Origin: Planctomycetota bacterium
GTDB lineage: Bacteria; Planctomycetota; GCA-002687715
Assembly (NCBI GenBank): GCA_002683135.1
Contig: NYSS01000009.1
Location: 16,419-72,876 of the forward strand
DNA length: 56,458 nt
Reading direction: 5' to 3'
Part shown: positions 43,740 through 52,752 of the stretch, piece by piece
How the letters are laid out: every line of letters starts with the position of its first letter
How positions within the stretch are numbered: position 1 is the stretch's first letter
The notes under the pieces: model-generated
The model's database searches: none
What the model saw: the letters and a program-made list of their open reading frames with translations, nothing else
What the model was told of the DNA's origin: nothing
Program-made: the position numbers and the translations under genes

Positions 43740-44633
43740 CTAACCCATGGGGCCGTCGCCCACGCCCGATGTCCGGCGGACAATCCGGGCGAGCGCAGAC
43801 ATGTCTTCATCGCCGTGTCCCTGCGCGATGAGGGCATCTTCCAGGGCTGCGACGTAGGCCGCGATTGGCAGCACGGCGCCGTCGTTGCGGGCCGTGTCGA
43901 GCGCGATCCCGAGGTCCTTGCGGTGGAGCCGGACCCGAAACCCCAGGGGATAGCTGTCTTGGATCATGTTGCCGGCTCGGTTCGTGAGGACCCACGACCC
44001 GGCGGCACCACCGGCGATGGCTTCGACGACCCGGGTTGGATCGACGCCGGCCTTACGGGCGAGGACCACCCCCTCGGCGACGGCTTGGTAGGTGCCTGAG
44101 ATCACGACCTGGTTGACGGCCTTGGTGACCTGGCCAGCGCCGACGGGCCCGACGTGGGTCACCGAGCCCCCGATGACCTCGAGGACGCTTCGCGCGCGGG
44201 TCACGTCTTCGTCTTTGCCGCCGCACATGACGGCGAGCGTGCCCTTGATGGCCCCTTCCGAGCCCCCCGAGACCGGCGCATCCACGTACCCGACGCCGCG
44301 CTCGGCGAACACCTCAGCGAGGCGCTGCGTCGCCGCTGGAGAGATCGTCGAGCAGTCGATGACGAGCCCCCCGTCCGCGATTCCGTCCGCCACCCCGTCG
44401 TCACCCACCAGCACGGCCTCGACATCCGGGGTGTCGGAGACGCAGACGAGGACGATGCCGGCGGCGGCCGCCGCGGCGGGGGAGTCGGCGCGGGTGGCCC
44501 CCTGGGCAGCGAGGGCCTCCTCGCGGCTGCGCGTGCGGTTGTGGACCACCACGTTCCAGCCTGCTTCGAGGAGGTTGTTGGCCATTGGGGCGCCCATCGT
44601 CCCGAGGCCGATGACAGCAACGGTCTTGCTCAT
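43740..44633 (-). CDS. 3-hydroxyisobutyrate dehydrogenase family enzyme
   Basis: A 297-residue enzyme, normal for the beta-hydroxyacid dehydrogenase family. The open frame extends to 45287, but the nucleotide-binding N-terminus starts at ATG 44633 with '[20 protein letters not shown]' (Rossmann GxGxxG). Further marks are '[13 protein letters not shown]' and the catalytic lysine in '[11 protein letters not shown]'. It oxidises a 3-hydroxyacid such as 3-hydroxyisobutyrate, tartronate semialdehyde or a relative with NAD(P)+, in the cytoplasm; the substrate cannot be told from sequence alone. It lies ten bases upstream of the sugar-isomerase-like gene and is divergent from the esterase gene by only 27 bases. 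Confidence 0.92.
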   Translation of the reverse strand: MSKTVAVIGLGTMGAPMANNLLEAGWNVVVHNRTRSREEALAAQGATRADSPAAAAAAGIVLVCVSDTPDVEAVLVGDDGVADGIADGGLVIDCSTISPAATQRLAEVFAERGVGYVDAPVSGGSEGAIKGTLAVMCGGKDEDVTRARSVLEVIGGSVTHVGPVGAGQVTKAVNQVVISGTYQAVAEGVVLARKAGVDPTRVVEAIAGGAAGSWVLTNRAGNMIQDSYPLGFRVRLHRKDLGIALDTARNDGAVLPIAAYVAALEDALIAQGHGDEDMSALARIVRRTSGVGDGPMG

Positions 44634-44660
44634 GATGCCGGAGGCTAACACCATGGGGGT

Positions 44661-45353
44661 ATGACGGTGGAACGTGGAAGCGTGTCGGTGTTCTGGGAAG
44701 CCGGGTGGCGCTTGGACATCCCGGATAGGGAAGCCCCCCCGACCGGGTGGCCGCTGCTCGTCGGGCTGCACGGTTTCGGTGATGACGGCGCCCGGCTCGC
44801 GGAGCGCCTGGGGGGCCTGGGCGATGCCCCATACGCGCGCCTGTGGCTCGATGGCCCGTTTCCTGTCGAGATGCGCGAGGACGGTGTCCGTCGCATCGGC
44901 CGCGCGTGGTACCAGTACGACGGGGACCAGGGGCGATTCACGACGGCGCTGGACCGCTGCTCCGCGTTTGTCCTGGAGGCGGTCGCCGCGGTCGCCGAGG
45001 GCCAGCCGATTGATCCGTCTCGGGCGGTGGTGCTTGGATACAGCATGGGGGGCTATGTCGCCGGCTGGACCGGATTCCACGCTCGCGATCGCTGGCGGGG
45101 TGTGGTCGCGCTGGCCTCCCGGATCAAGGCAGAGGCGCTCGACCTCACCGGCGCGGTCGGGCAGCGGGTCCTGGTCTTCCATGGCGCCCGGGACCGGTTC
45201 ATCCCCGTGGAGCGCGCTCAGGAATCGGCGGAGCTGCTGCGCTCCGGTGGCGCGACGGTGACGTTTGAAACGTGGGACGGCGGGCATGGCTTGCGCCCTG
45301 AGGTCGCTCCCCGAGTCGACGTGTTCGTGCGGGACGTCCTCGGCGCCGACTGA
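44661..45353 (+). CDS. Alpha/beta-hydrolase of the carboxylesterase/phospholipase type
   Basis: A 230-residue cytoplasmic protein. The oxyanion segment 'LLVGLHGFGDDG', nucleophile GYSMGG, acid 'FHGARDRFIPV' and His in 'WDGGHGL' form a complete catalytic triad. This layout matches the small carboxylesterase/lysophospholipase (YpfH/EstB-like) family, which cleaves short-chain esters. It has its own promoter region of at most 27 bases shared with the divergent dehydrogenase gene, and is followed 51 bases later by the O-methyltransferase gene on the same strand. The natural substrate is unknown. Confidence 0.9.
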   Translation: MTVERGSVSVFWEAGWRLDIPDREAPPTGWPLLVGLHGFGDDGARLAERLGGLGDAPYARLWLDGPFPVEMREDGVRRIGRAWYQYDGDQGRFTTALDRCSAFVLEAVAAVAEGQPIDPSRAVVLGYSMGGYVAGWTGFHARDRWRGVVALASRIKAEALDLTGAVGQRVLVFHGARDRFIPVERAQESAELLRSGGATVTFETWDGGHGLRPEVAPRVDVFVRDVLGAD

Positions 45354-45404
45354 TTACGGAGTTCTCCGATGTCGCCGGGGCGGGGCGTTCGGTACCCTGG
45401 CGAC

Positions 45405-46055
45405 ATGTCGGTCGAACAAGGACTCATCACCGCCCAGCACTATCGCTATATCGCCGAGCGGGCCCAGCGCGAGGACAGCTTCCTAGAGGCGTTGCGCCGG
45501 GATGCGCTGGCGGCCGGTATCCCAGCCATCAGCATCGGCCCGATCCAGGCGGCCTTCATCCAGATCTTGCTCCGCACCGCGGGCGCGAAGGAGGTCGTCG
45601 AGGTCGGCACCCTGGCGGGTTACTCGGCGATCGCGATGGCGCGGGCGTTGCCGGACGATGGCCGCGTGCGCACCATCGACATCGAACCGAAGCACGCGCG
45701 CTTCGCCGAGGACAAGGTCGCAGCTTCGGACGTCCCGGGCAAGGTCGAGGTCCACGTGGGCGCGGGCGTCGACGTGCTGAAGACCTTCGACGATGATTCG
45801 GCGGACGCCGCGTTTATCGATGCGGACAAGGGCGGTTATCCCGCGTACTTAGAGGAGTGCGTTCGCATCGTGCGCAAGGGCGGCCTGATCATGGTGGACA
45901 ACGCGTTTGGGTTCGGCCAGATCCTCTACGACGCGCCGACCGATCCCGAGGTGGCCGCCGTGCGGGCCTTCAACGACGCCCTCGGGGAGGACGAGCGGGT
46001 CGACGGGATGATCGTCCCGTTCGGCGACGGAATGTGGGTCGGGGCCTTGCGGTGA
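45405..46055 (+). CDS. Class I SAM-dependent O-methyltransferase (COMT-like)
   Basis: A 216-residue enzyme from ATG 45405; an upstream ATG at 45369 adds twelve poorly conserved residues. Motif I 'VVEVGTLAGYSAIAMARALP' binds S-adenosylmethionine. 'RTIDIEPKHARFAE' binds the ribose. 'AAFIDADKGGYPAYLEEC' and 'GGLIMVDNAF' carry the Asp residues that hold the divalent metal in cation-dependent catechol/caffeoyl-CoA methyltransferases. The acceptor is probably a catechol-like hydroxyl but is not known. The stop overlaps the GTG start of the M64-type peptidase (GTGA), so both are made from one message. Confidence 0.9.
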   Translation: MSVEQGLITAQHYRYIAERAQREDSFLEALRRDALAAGIPAISIGPIQAAFIQILLRTAGAKEVVEVGTLAGYSAIAMARALPDDGRVRTIDIEPKHARFAEDKVAASDVPGKVEVHVGAGVDVLKTFDDDSADAAFIDADKGGYPAYLEECVRIVRKGGLIMVDNAFGFGQILYDAPTDPEVAAVRAFNDALGEDERVDGMIVPFGDGMWVGALR

Positions 46056-47374
46056 GCGCCCTTCTTTTTTCACTCATGGCGGCAGCGCTGTCGCCGGGAT
46101 CGGGATTTGAGGAGCACTTCACCGGCGGCACCCTGAGGGTCGACCTGCTGCATCGTGGCAACGCGCACGGTGCGTCGTTCAGCGTGGCGCGGGTGGTCAG
46201 TGAGGTCGCCTGGAGCGGTCCCCGGCACACGGGCGTGGGCCCGTTGGGGCTCGGGCCTGCGCGGTATCGGATCGTCGATCCGTCCTCTTCGAAAGACCTC
46301 TACGGGCGTGGTTACGCCACCGTGTTTCTGGAGTGGATCACGACGGCGGAGGGCAAGGGCGCGCCGCGGACGTTCGAGGAATCGGTGCGGATCCCCGAGC
46401 CCCGTCGCCCCATCGAGCTGGCGCTCGATGTCCGCGAAGCGGCCGGCTGGCGCGAGGTGTTTCGCTTGGGGATCGATCCACGCGCGTCGTCGGTCGATCG
46501 ATCGGGGCCTCGCAAGGTCGGTCGGGTCGCCTCCGTGGGCCCCTCCGGTGACCCGACCTCCCGCCTCGACATCTTGTTGCTCGGTGATGGCTATCGCGCG
46601 GGGGAGCGGGCGAAGTTCAACGCGGTGTGCGCGGAGGCGAGGGGTTGGCTGCTCGCGGTCGATCCCTTCAAGTCACGGGCGGACGGGATCAACTTCTGGT
46701 CGTTGCATGTCCCGTCGCCGAGGTCCGGCATATCGGATTTCGCCGAGGTGGAGGCGGTGCGGGACAACGCCTTCGGGTTTCACTACCACGCGTTCGGCCT
46801 GCCGCGGTACGTGATCACGTACGAGGATCGTCGCCTCCGAGAGGCGGCGGCCCAGGTGCCGTACGACGCCGTCATCATCCTGTTAAACCAGGAACGTTAC
46901 GGGGGCGGGGGGATCTACAACCTCTGGTCGACGTGCGCCGCACACAACGGGCTTGCGCCTTACCTCCTGGTGCACGAATTCGGGCACAACCTCGCGGCCC
47001 TCGCCGACGAGTACTACACGTCGGCGGTGGCCTATGAGGACGTCAATCCACCGGAGGTCGAGCCGTGGGAGCCGAACATCACGGCCCTACACGATCCCGC
47101 GCGCCTCAAATGGAAGGACCTCGTCAAACGCCGGGTGCCGATCCCGACCCCGTGGAGCCAGGACGAGTACGACGCCGCTGACGGCAAGACCCGCCCGCGC
47201 CTGCTCGCGATCGAGCGCTACCGCGGCAGGGTCGGCGCCTTCGAGGGCGGTGGGTATCGGGCAAAAGGCATCTATCGCCCCGAGATCGACTGCATCATGT
47301 TCAGCCGCGGCGCTCCCACGTTCTGCGCCGTCTGCGAGCGTCATCTCGCCCGCGTGATCGATTCCTACAAGTGA
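46052..47374 (+). CDS. Secreted M64 (IgA peptidase-type) zinc metallopeptidase
   Basis: A 440-residue protein. GTG 46052 overlaps the methyltransferase stop and opens a short signal sequence ('SALLFSLMAAALS'); ATG 46076 would remove most of it. The zinc motif HEFGHNLAALADE (about residues 308-320) matches the M64 family pattern. The segment 'DILLLGDGYRAGERAKFNAV' and the later 'CAVCERHLARVI' are also typical. The N-terminal ~150 residues are a beta-rich domain as in the peptidase M64 N-terminal module. It should act outside the membrane on protein substrates. The name comes from a clostridial IgA protease; most homologues have unknown targets. Confidence 0.9.
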   Translation: MSALLFSLMAAALSPGSGFEEHFTGGTLRVDLLHRGNAHGASFSVARVVSEVAWSGPRHTGVGPLGLGPARYRIVDPSSSKDLYGRGYATVFLEWITTAEGKGAPRTFEESVRIPEPRRPIELALDVREAAGWREVFRLGIDPRASSVDRSGPRKVGRVASVGPSGDPTSRLDILLLGDGYRAGERAKFNAVCAEARGWLLAVDPFKSRADGINFWSLHVPSPRSGISDFAEVEAVRDNAFGFHYHAFGLPRYVITYEDRRLREAAAQVPYDAVIILLNQERYGGGGIYNLWSTCAAHNGLAPYLLVHEFGHNLAALADEYYTSAVAYEDVNPPEVEPWEPNITALHDPARLKWKDLVKRRVPIPTPWSQDEYDAADGKTRPRLLAIERYRGRVGAFEGGGYRAKGIYRPEIDCIMFSRGAPTFCAVCERHLARVIDSYK

Positions 47375-47483
47375 CCCCCTCGGTGGTGGGACGCCGGTCG
47401 TCGAGGGTTGAGGGGCGGGCGCCCTGGGTGAGCGTACGGATCATGATCGTGGCCGTATGATGGCGCCGTTCGCGGAGGAACCG

Positions 47484-49145
47484 ATGTACGACAAATGCAC
47501 GCTCTGGATTCTCGCCTGCCTCACGCTTTCCGGTTGCACGGCTTCGCAAGCCGGCGAGGCTCCGGGGACGGTCATGGAGAAGAAGATGGCGCAGTTCGCC
47601 CCCGCGGTCATCACCGCTGATGTCTCCGGGCTGCCGGATTCAGAGCGGCGTGCGCTCGACGCGATCATCGCCGCGGCACGCTACCTGGACCCGGTTTTCC
47701 TCCGCCAGGCGTACGCGAAGAACCCCGACATCCTGGCTCGACTCGAAGCCGACCGTCGCCCTGATGCCGCGCTCCGGCTCCAGTATTTCTGGATGATGAA
47801 GGGGCCCTGGGATCGTCAGGATCACTGGCGCCCCTTCGCCACGACCGTCGCGCGGCCGAAGGGGGCTGGCTATTACCCGACCGGCATGACCAAGCGGGAG
47901 TTCGAGCGGGCGTGTTCTAAGTCCACCGAAGCCAAGGCGGCGCTCCAGAACCTGTTCACCGTCGTGCGCCGTGACGACGACGGGGGGCTGATGGCAGCGC
48001 CCTACTCCCAGGTATACGCCCAGTGGCTGGAGCCGTCCGCCGGGTTGCTGCGGCGGGCCGCCGACCTGACCGATAACGTCACCCTGGCGACGTTCCTCCG
48101 CTCGCGAGCGCAGGCGTTCCTCGATGACGACTACTACCAGTCGGACAAGGACTGGATGGACCTCGACTCCAGCGTCGAGGTCACCATGGGGCCGTACGAG
48201 GTCTACGAAGATGAGCTGTTCGGCTACAAGGCGGCGTTCGAGGTGTTCGTCACGGTGACCGACGCCGACGCGTCTGCTGAGCTCTCGCGCTACAAGGCAG
48301 GGCTCTCTGGTTGGGAGAAGGTCCTGCCCTATCCGGACGAGTTCAAGCCTACGCGCGGTCGGGAGAGCCCGATCCGGGTCGTCGACCTCGTCTACGCCGC
48401 CGGCGACGCGCGTACGTCGGTTCAGACCATCGCCTTCAACCTCCCGAACGATGAGCGCGTCCGCAAGGAGAAGGGCGCGAAGAAGGTCCTGATGCGAAAC
48501 GTGATCAAGGCGAAGTTCGACATGATCATGCGGCCCCTGGCCGAGCGGGCGCTCGTCGCATCGCAGCTTCCCCAGCTCTCAGCCGACGCCTTCTTCAACC
48601 AGACGCTGTTCCACGAGCTATCCCACAGCCTCGGGCCGGCGTACGTGAAGCGTGACGGACAAGAGGTAGAGGTGCGCATGATCCTGGGCGGCGATTACTC
48701 GGCCATCGAGGAATGCAAGGCCGATGTCATGGGCGCCTTTCTCGTGCAGCATGAGATCGAGAAGGGGACCTTTCCGAAGGCGTTCCGTGAGCAGCACCTG
48801 GTCAGCTATTTCATCGGCCTGTTCCGATCGGTCCGGTTCGGCATCTCCGAGGCGCACGGCAAGGGGGCCGCGGTCCAGATCAACTACTTCATGGAGAACG
48901 GCGCCGCGAGGTGGGATCCATCCAGCGAACGCCTGACCGTCGATCCTGAGCGACTCGAGGCGGCCGTCGCGATGCTCCTGAATCGGATCCTCGTGCTGCA
49001 GGCGCAGGGAGACGTGAAGGCTGGCAAGGAGCTGCTCGCTACCTACGGCGTCAACTCGGCGGTCATCGACGGTGTGCTCGCGCAGCTCGACGGCGTTCCT
49101 GTCGACTTGCGTCCGATCTACCCCTTGGCCGGGGAGCGAGAGTAA
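47484..49145 (+). CDS. M49 (dipeptidyl peptidase III)-like lipoprotein with pentapeptide HELSH
   Basis: A 553-residue protein. ATG 47484 follows a strong GGAGGAA site and opens a lipoprotein signal ending LSGC (Cys18). Zinc ligands are visible as HELSH (377-381) and EECKAD (409-414). M49 enzymes classically carry the hexapeptide HELLGH and EECRAE; some bacterial members have a pentapeptide HExxH, and this protein belongs to that type. M49 enzymes release dipeptides from the N-terminus of short peptides. Here the enzyme would sit on the outer side of the membrane, unlike cytosolic DPP III. It converges with the aminotransferase gene, with only three bases between stops. Confidence 0.88.
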   Translation: MYDKCTLWILACLTLSGCTASQAGEAPGTVMEKKMAQFAPAVITADVSGLPDSERRALDAIIAAARYLDPVFLRQAYAKNPDILARLEADRRPDAALRLQYFWMMKGPWDRQDHWRPFATTVARPKGAGYYPTGMTKREFERACSKSTEAKAALQNLFTVVRRDDDGGLMAAPYSQVYAQWLEPSAGLLRRAADLTDNVTLATFLRSRAQAFLDDDYYQSDKDWMDLDSSVEVTMGPYEVYEDELFGYKAAFEVFVTVTDADASAELSRYKAGLSGWEKVLPYPDEFKPTRGRESPIRVVDLVYAAGDARTSVQTIAFNLPNDERVRKEKGAKKVLMRNVIKAKFDMIMRPLAERALVASQLPQLSADAFFNQTLFHELSHSLGPAYVKRDGQEVEVRMILGGDYSAIEECKADVMGAFLVQHEIEKGTFPKAFREQHLVSYFIGLFRSVRFGISEAHGKGAAVQINYFMENGAARWDPSSERLTVDPERLEAAVAMLLNRILVLQAQGDVKAGKELLATYGVNSAVIDGVLAQLDGVPVDLRPIYPLAGERE

Positions 49146-49148
49146 GCG

Positions 49149-50309
49149 TCAACCGAGCCGTCGTCCGACCTCCTCGAGGATCGTGTCTTCCACCGCGAAC
49201 TGGAACCGGAGCTCCGGTCGCGGGCGCTCGGCGTAGAAGATCGTCGCCGGTATGGCGGCGATGCGGGCCTCGTCAAGGAGTCGGAAGCACGCGTCCTCAG
49301 GATCTGTGTCGGCGCCCCACCGGTCGGTGTAGTCAGCCATCACGTAGTAGGAGCCCTCGGGCTCCCTGACCTGGAATCCACCGGAGCGCAGGGCGTCGCA
49401 CAGCAGCCTCCGGCGCACTGAGTACCCGTCCCGTAGCTCGGTGTAGTACGTCTCCGGGAGCTCCGCGAGCGCTGCTGCGGCGGCGTGTTGCAGCGGGCGT
49501 GATGCGCAGACGGCGAGGACGTCGAAGACGGGCCCGATGGCGCCGGAGAGGGCCTTTGGCGCCGCGAGCCAGCCCAGCCTCCAGCCGGTGATGGAGTACG
49601 CCTTGGAGAGCCCGGAGATGGTGATGGTGCGTTCGTAGAGCCCTGGCCGCGTGGCCGGGGGGACGTGCTCTCGCCCGTCGTAGACGAGGTCTTCGTAGAT
49701 CTCGTCGGTGACGATGTACGCCGGCGAGGTGTCGAGCAGCGCGGCGAGCCGATCCAGCTCATCGGTGGTCCACACCTTCCCCAAGGGGTTGGATGGGGTG
49801 TTGAGGACAATGAGTCGCGTGCGGTCGCAGAGCGCGCCCTCCAGCTTGTCCCACTGGATGCCGCCGTCACCGAGGGATAGTGGAATGGAGCGGACCGTCG
49901 CGCCCGCGAGCAGGGCGCCGGTGTAGTGGTAGGGGTAGAAGGGCTCGAACAGGATGACCTCATCGCCGGGATCGATGAGGGTCATCAACGTAGACGTGTA
50001 GGCCATGCTCGAGCCCACGGTGACGACGACCTCGTCCATCTCGTAGCTGAGGTCGTAGCGTTCCCGCATGCGACGGATAATCTGCTCTCGGAGAGGCTTG
50101 ATGCCGGCGAAGTTGGTGTAGGTGGCGCGGTCCTCTGTCAGCGAGCGGATGGCGGCGTCCCGAAGGGCCCCGGGCATCTCCAGGTCGCAGACACCCTGGC
50201 CCAGATTGATGCCGTCGTCGAACGCGTTCACCTTGAGCGTCAGCGCGCGCAGGATCGAGGCCTCACGCAGGTGGTTCGTCCGGCGCGAGAGGGAGGCGAG
50301 GTCGGTCAT
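49149..50309 (-). CDS. Class I/II pyridoxal-phosphate aminotransferase
   Basis: A 386-residue enzyme from ATG 50309; the longer frame adds 23 unlike residues. It shows the AspC/AAT-I fold: 'INLGQGVCDLEMP', 'VGSSMAYTSTLMTLIDPGDE', 'LNTPSNPLGKVWTTDEL', 'IVTDEIYEDLVYDG' and the cofactor lysine in 'SGLSKAYSITGWRLGW'. The Arg that binds the substrate carboxylate is in the C-terminal 'RPELRFQFA'. It transfers an amino group between an amino acid and a 2-oxoacid in the cytoplasm; the amino acid cannot be specified. It is divergent from the Tat-leader ORF and the 2-oxoacid dehydrogenase gene. Confidence 0.92.
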   Translation of the reverse strand: MTDLASLSRRTNHLREASILRALTLKVNAFDDGINLGQGVCDLEMPGALRDAAIRSLTEDRATYTNFAGIKPLREQIIRRMRERYDLSYEMDEVVVTVGSSMAYTSTLMTLIDPGDEVILFEPFYPYHYTGALLAGATVRSIPLSLGDGGIQWDKLEGALCDRTRLIVLNTPSNPLGKVWTTDELDRLAALLDTSPAYIVTDEIYEDLVYDGREHVPPATRPGLYERTITISGLSKAYSITGWRLGWLAAPKALSGAIGPVFDVLAVCASRPLQHAAAAALAELPETYYTELRDGYSVRRRLLCDALRSGGFQVREPEGSYYVMADYTDRWGADTDPEDACFRLLDEARIAAIPATIFYAERPRPELRFQFAVEDTILEEVGRRLG

Positions 50310-50370
50310 GCGAGCATCGTACGCAGGGGGGCCGCGCGTGTGGTCTAATGACATCAGTGGGAGGACGCAC

Positions 50371-50466
50371 ATGACCACTCGCCGCCGCTTTCTTCAGTCC
50401 GCCCTCGCAGGGGGAGTCCTGGCGGCGCCGCTGGCGGCGCTCACGGACGACGCGTTGCGGGCCTGA
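50371..50466 (+). CDS. 31-residue ORF consisting only of a Tat signal peptide
   Basis: ATG 50371 follows a strong GGGAGGA site. The product begins with TTRRRFLQ, a good twin-arginine motif, then a hydrophobic Ala/Leu/Gly core and 'ALTDDALRA', and stops at TGA 50464-50466. No mature protein follows in this frame, and the dehydrogenase gene starts 18 bases later in another frame. It could be the remnant of an exported protein whose body was deleted, or a translated leader. The ribosome site argues that it is translated. Confidence 0.6.
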   Translation: MTTRRRFLQSALAGGVLAAPLAALTDDALRA

Positions 50467-50484
50467 TCATGCAGCAGAGATCCC

Positions 50485-52752
50485 ATGGCCGTTGACCGCA
50501 GCACCATCGTCGATCAGAACTTGCTGGATCTCCTGGAGGCCTGGGAGGATCGCGGCGGATCTCGTCTTCGCCTCGACGAGGCGGTCGGCGCCGGGACGGA
50601 CCTGACGGGCCGCACCGCTCTCGAGTTGTTGGAGTCTCAGTTCGTCGCCCGTCATCTGGATCTGGAGGCGCGTGCGCTGAAGCGCCGGAACGAGGGGTAC
50701 TACACGATCGGGAGTTGCGGTCACGAGGGGAACGTGGTCCTCGGCCGGCTCCTGCGCGCGACGGATCCGACGTTTCTTCATTATCGCAGCGGCGCGCTCA
50801 TGGCTGAGCGGGCCCGGCACGTCCCCGGGACCACGCCGATCTTCGACGTCTTGTTGTCTTTGGTGGCGTCGTCGCAGGACCCTGTGTCGGGGGGCCGTCA
50901 CAAGGTGTTCGGTAGCCGACGGCTTTGGGTGCCGCCCCAGACGAGCACCATCGCGTCGCACCTGCCGAAGGCGGTCGGGTGCGCGTTCGCGCTGCATCGC
51001 GCCCACAAGATTGGCTTCGCCGCCGATGTCCCCGCAGACGGCCTGGTGGCGTGCACGTTCGGGGACGCGACGGTGAATCACTCGGTGGCCCAGGGTGCCT
51101 TCAACGCGGCGTCCTGGACGGCCTTCCAGAGGTTGCCGATGCCCCTGCTGTTTGTCTGCGAGGACAACCACATCGGCATCTCGGTGCGGACCCCGGACAA
51201 CTGGATCTCTGACCGTTTCCGTGGCTATCCCCAGCTCGGGTACTTTCACGGCGATGGCACGGACCTGGTCTCCGCGTGGAACGCGGCGCGGGCCGCCGTT
51301 GCGTACGTGCGGGAGCGACGGAGGCCGGCGTTCTTGCACTTAGAGGTGGTGCGGCTCCTCGGCCACGCGGGCTCTGACGTGGAGACGGAATACCGGCCGC
51401 GCCAGGAGATCGAGGCCAACGAGCGCCTCGACCCTCTGCTGCGTTCGGTGGCCCTGGTCCTCGATGCGGGGATCGCCACGGTTGACGAGGTCCGGTCGTT
51501 GTACGAGGAGATTCGATCCCGCGTACAAGCTGGTGCTAGAGAGGTCGTGTCGCGGCCCCGTCTTCGCTCCGCTGACGAGGTGACCGCGTCGCTCGCGCCG
51601 TATGCGCCCGATGCCGTGCGTACGGAGGCGGAGCGGGCGCCCGCGCACGAGGCGCGGATCGAGCTGTTCGGATCTGAGAAGGCGCTCCCGGAGTCATCGG
51701 ATCGCCCGCGCCACCTGGCCGTCCAGCTCAATCGTGCGTTGACCGACGCGCTCGCTCAGTTTCCGGAGATGCTCGTGTTCGGCGAGGACGTGGGTCGCAA
51801 GGGCGGGGTGTATCACGTCACCACTGGCCTCACGGAGAGGGCCGGGGTCAGTCGCGTGTTCAATACGTTGCTCGACGAGACTACCATCCTAGGCCTGAGT
51901 CTCGGCGCGGGACACCTCGGGTTGCTCCCCGTCCCCGAGATCCAATACCTCGCGTATTACCACAACGCCGAGGATCAACTCCGCGGCGAGGCATGCTCCC
52001 TGCAGTTCTTCAGCGACGGTCAGTTTCGCAACCCCATGGTCGTTCGCATCGCCTCGTTCGGATATCAGAAGGGGTTCGGTGGGCACTTCCACAACGACAC
52101 CAGCATCGCGGTCCTCAGGGACCTGCCAGGGCTCGTGATCGCCTCGCCGTCTCGTCCAGATGACGCCGTCCGGATGCTGCGGACGTGTCTCGCGAAGGCG
52201 AGGGTCGACGGCAGCGTCGTTTGTTTTCTCGAGCCTATCGCGCTGTACATGACCAAGGACCTCCATGAACCCGGGGACGGGGCATGGGCGACGCCCTATC
52301 CGCCGCCGGGGCAGGCCGCTGCCTTTGGGGAGGGGCGGGTGGACCTCGTCGGCGAGGGCTCGGATTTGACGATCGTCACCTACGCGAACGGCGTGTTCTT
52401 GTCCTTGCGGGCCGCGAAGCGGCTCTATGAGGAGCATGGGGTGCGCGCGCGTGTGGTCGACCTGATGTGGCTGGCCCCGCTGGACGAGGAGCTCATCCTT
52501 GAGCACGTGCGCGCGACTGGCCGAGTTCTTGTGGTCGACGAGGGTCGCCGCACAGGCGGGGTGAACGAGGCGATCCTGGCGCTGCTCGCTGACCGTCTCT
52601 GTGACGATATGCCGCGGACCGGCCGTGTCTGCGGGGAGGACACCTTCACCCCGCTCGGCCCCGCTGCGAACGAGGTGCTGCCGACCGAAGACAAGATCAT
52701 CGACGGCGGCCTCGCGCTGGTGCTCCCGGCGAACAAGGAGGTGGACGGATGA
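50485..52752 (+). CDS. 2-oxoacid dehydrogenase E1, alpha-beta fusion
   Basis: A 755-residue protein joining both E1 subunits, as in branched-chain or pyruvate-type dehydrogenases. The alpha half (about 50-370) has 'YYTIGSCGHEGNVVLG' and the thiamine-diphosphate motif region GDATVNHSVAQGAFNAA. The beta half (from about 405) has 'MLVFGEDVGRKGGVYHVTTG', 'PEIQYLAYYHNAEDQLRGEA' and 'GGHFHNDTSI'. E1 decarboxylates the 2-oxoacid and loads the acyl group on lipoyl-E2. The alpha domain most resembles 2-oxoisovalerate (branched-chain) E1, but the substrate is not certain. E2 and E3 are not nearby. An ATGA overlap couples it to a FabD-like gene, hinting that its acyl product feeds acyl-chain building (inference). 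Confidence 0.9.
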   Translation: MAVDRSTIVDQNLLDLLEAWEDRGGSRLRLDEAVGAGTDLTGRTALELLESQFVARHLDLEARALKRRNEGYYTIGSCGHEGNVVLGRLLRATDPTFLHYRSGALMAERARHVPGTTPIFDVLLSLVASSQDPVSGGRHKVFGSRRLWVPPQTSTIASHLPKAVGCAFALHRAHKIGFAADVPADGLVACTFGDATVNHSVAQGAFNAASWTAFQRLPMPLLFVCEDNHIGISVRTPDNWISDRFRGYPQLGYFHGDGTDLVSAWNAARAAVAYVRERRRPAFLHLEVVRLLGHAGSDVETEYRPRQEIEANERLDPLLRSVALVLDAGIATVDEVRSLYEEIRSRVQAGAREVVSRPRLRSADEVTASLAPYAPDAVRTEAERAPAHEARIELFGSEKALPESSDRPRHLAVQLNRALTDALAQFPEMLVFGEDVGRKGGVYHVTTGLTERAGVSRVFNTLLDETTILGLSLGAGHLGLLPVPEIQYLAYYHNAEDQLRGEACSLQFFSDGQFRNPMVVRIASFGYQKGFGGHFHNDTSIAVLRDLPGLVIASPSRPDDAVRMLRTCLAKARVDGSVVCFLEPIALYMTKDLHEPGDGAWATPYPPPGQAAAFGEGRVDLVGEGSDLTIVTYANGVFLSLRAAKRLYEEHGVRARVVDLMWLAPLDEELILEHVRATGRVLVVDEGRRTGGVNEAILALLADRLCDDMPRTGRVCGEDTFTPLGPAANEVLPTEDKIIDGGLALVLPANKEVDG

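Noticed and set aside
44634-45287. N-terminal extension of the 3-hydroxyisobutyrate dehydrogenase frame
   Set aside because: It runs antisense to the esterase gene, and the real N-terminus is the Rossmann strand at 44633.
50485-52752. Transketolase or acetoin dehydrogenase as the identity of the fusion
   Set aside because: The alpha-then-beta order and the GSCGHEGN and FGEDVGRKGG segments fit 2-oxoacid dehydrogenase E1 better.
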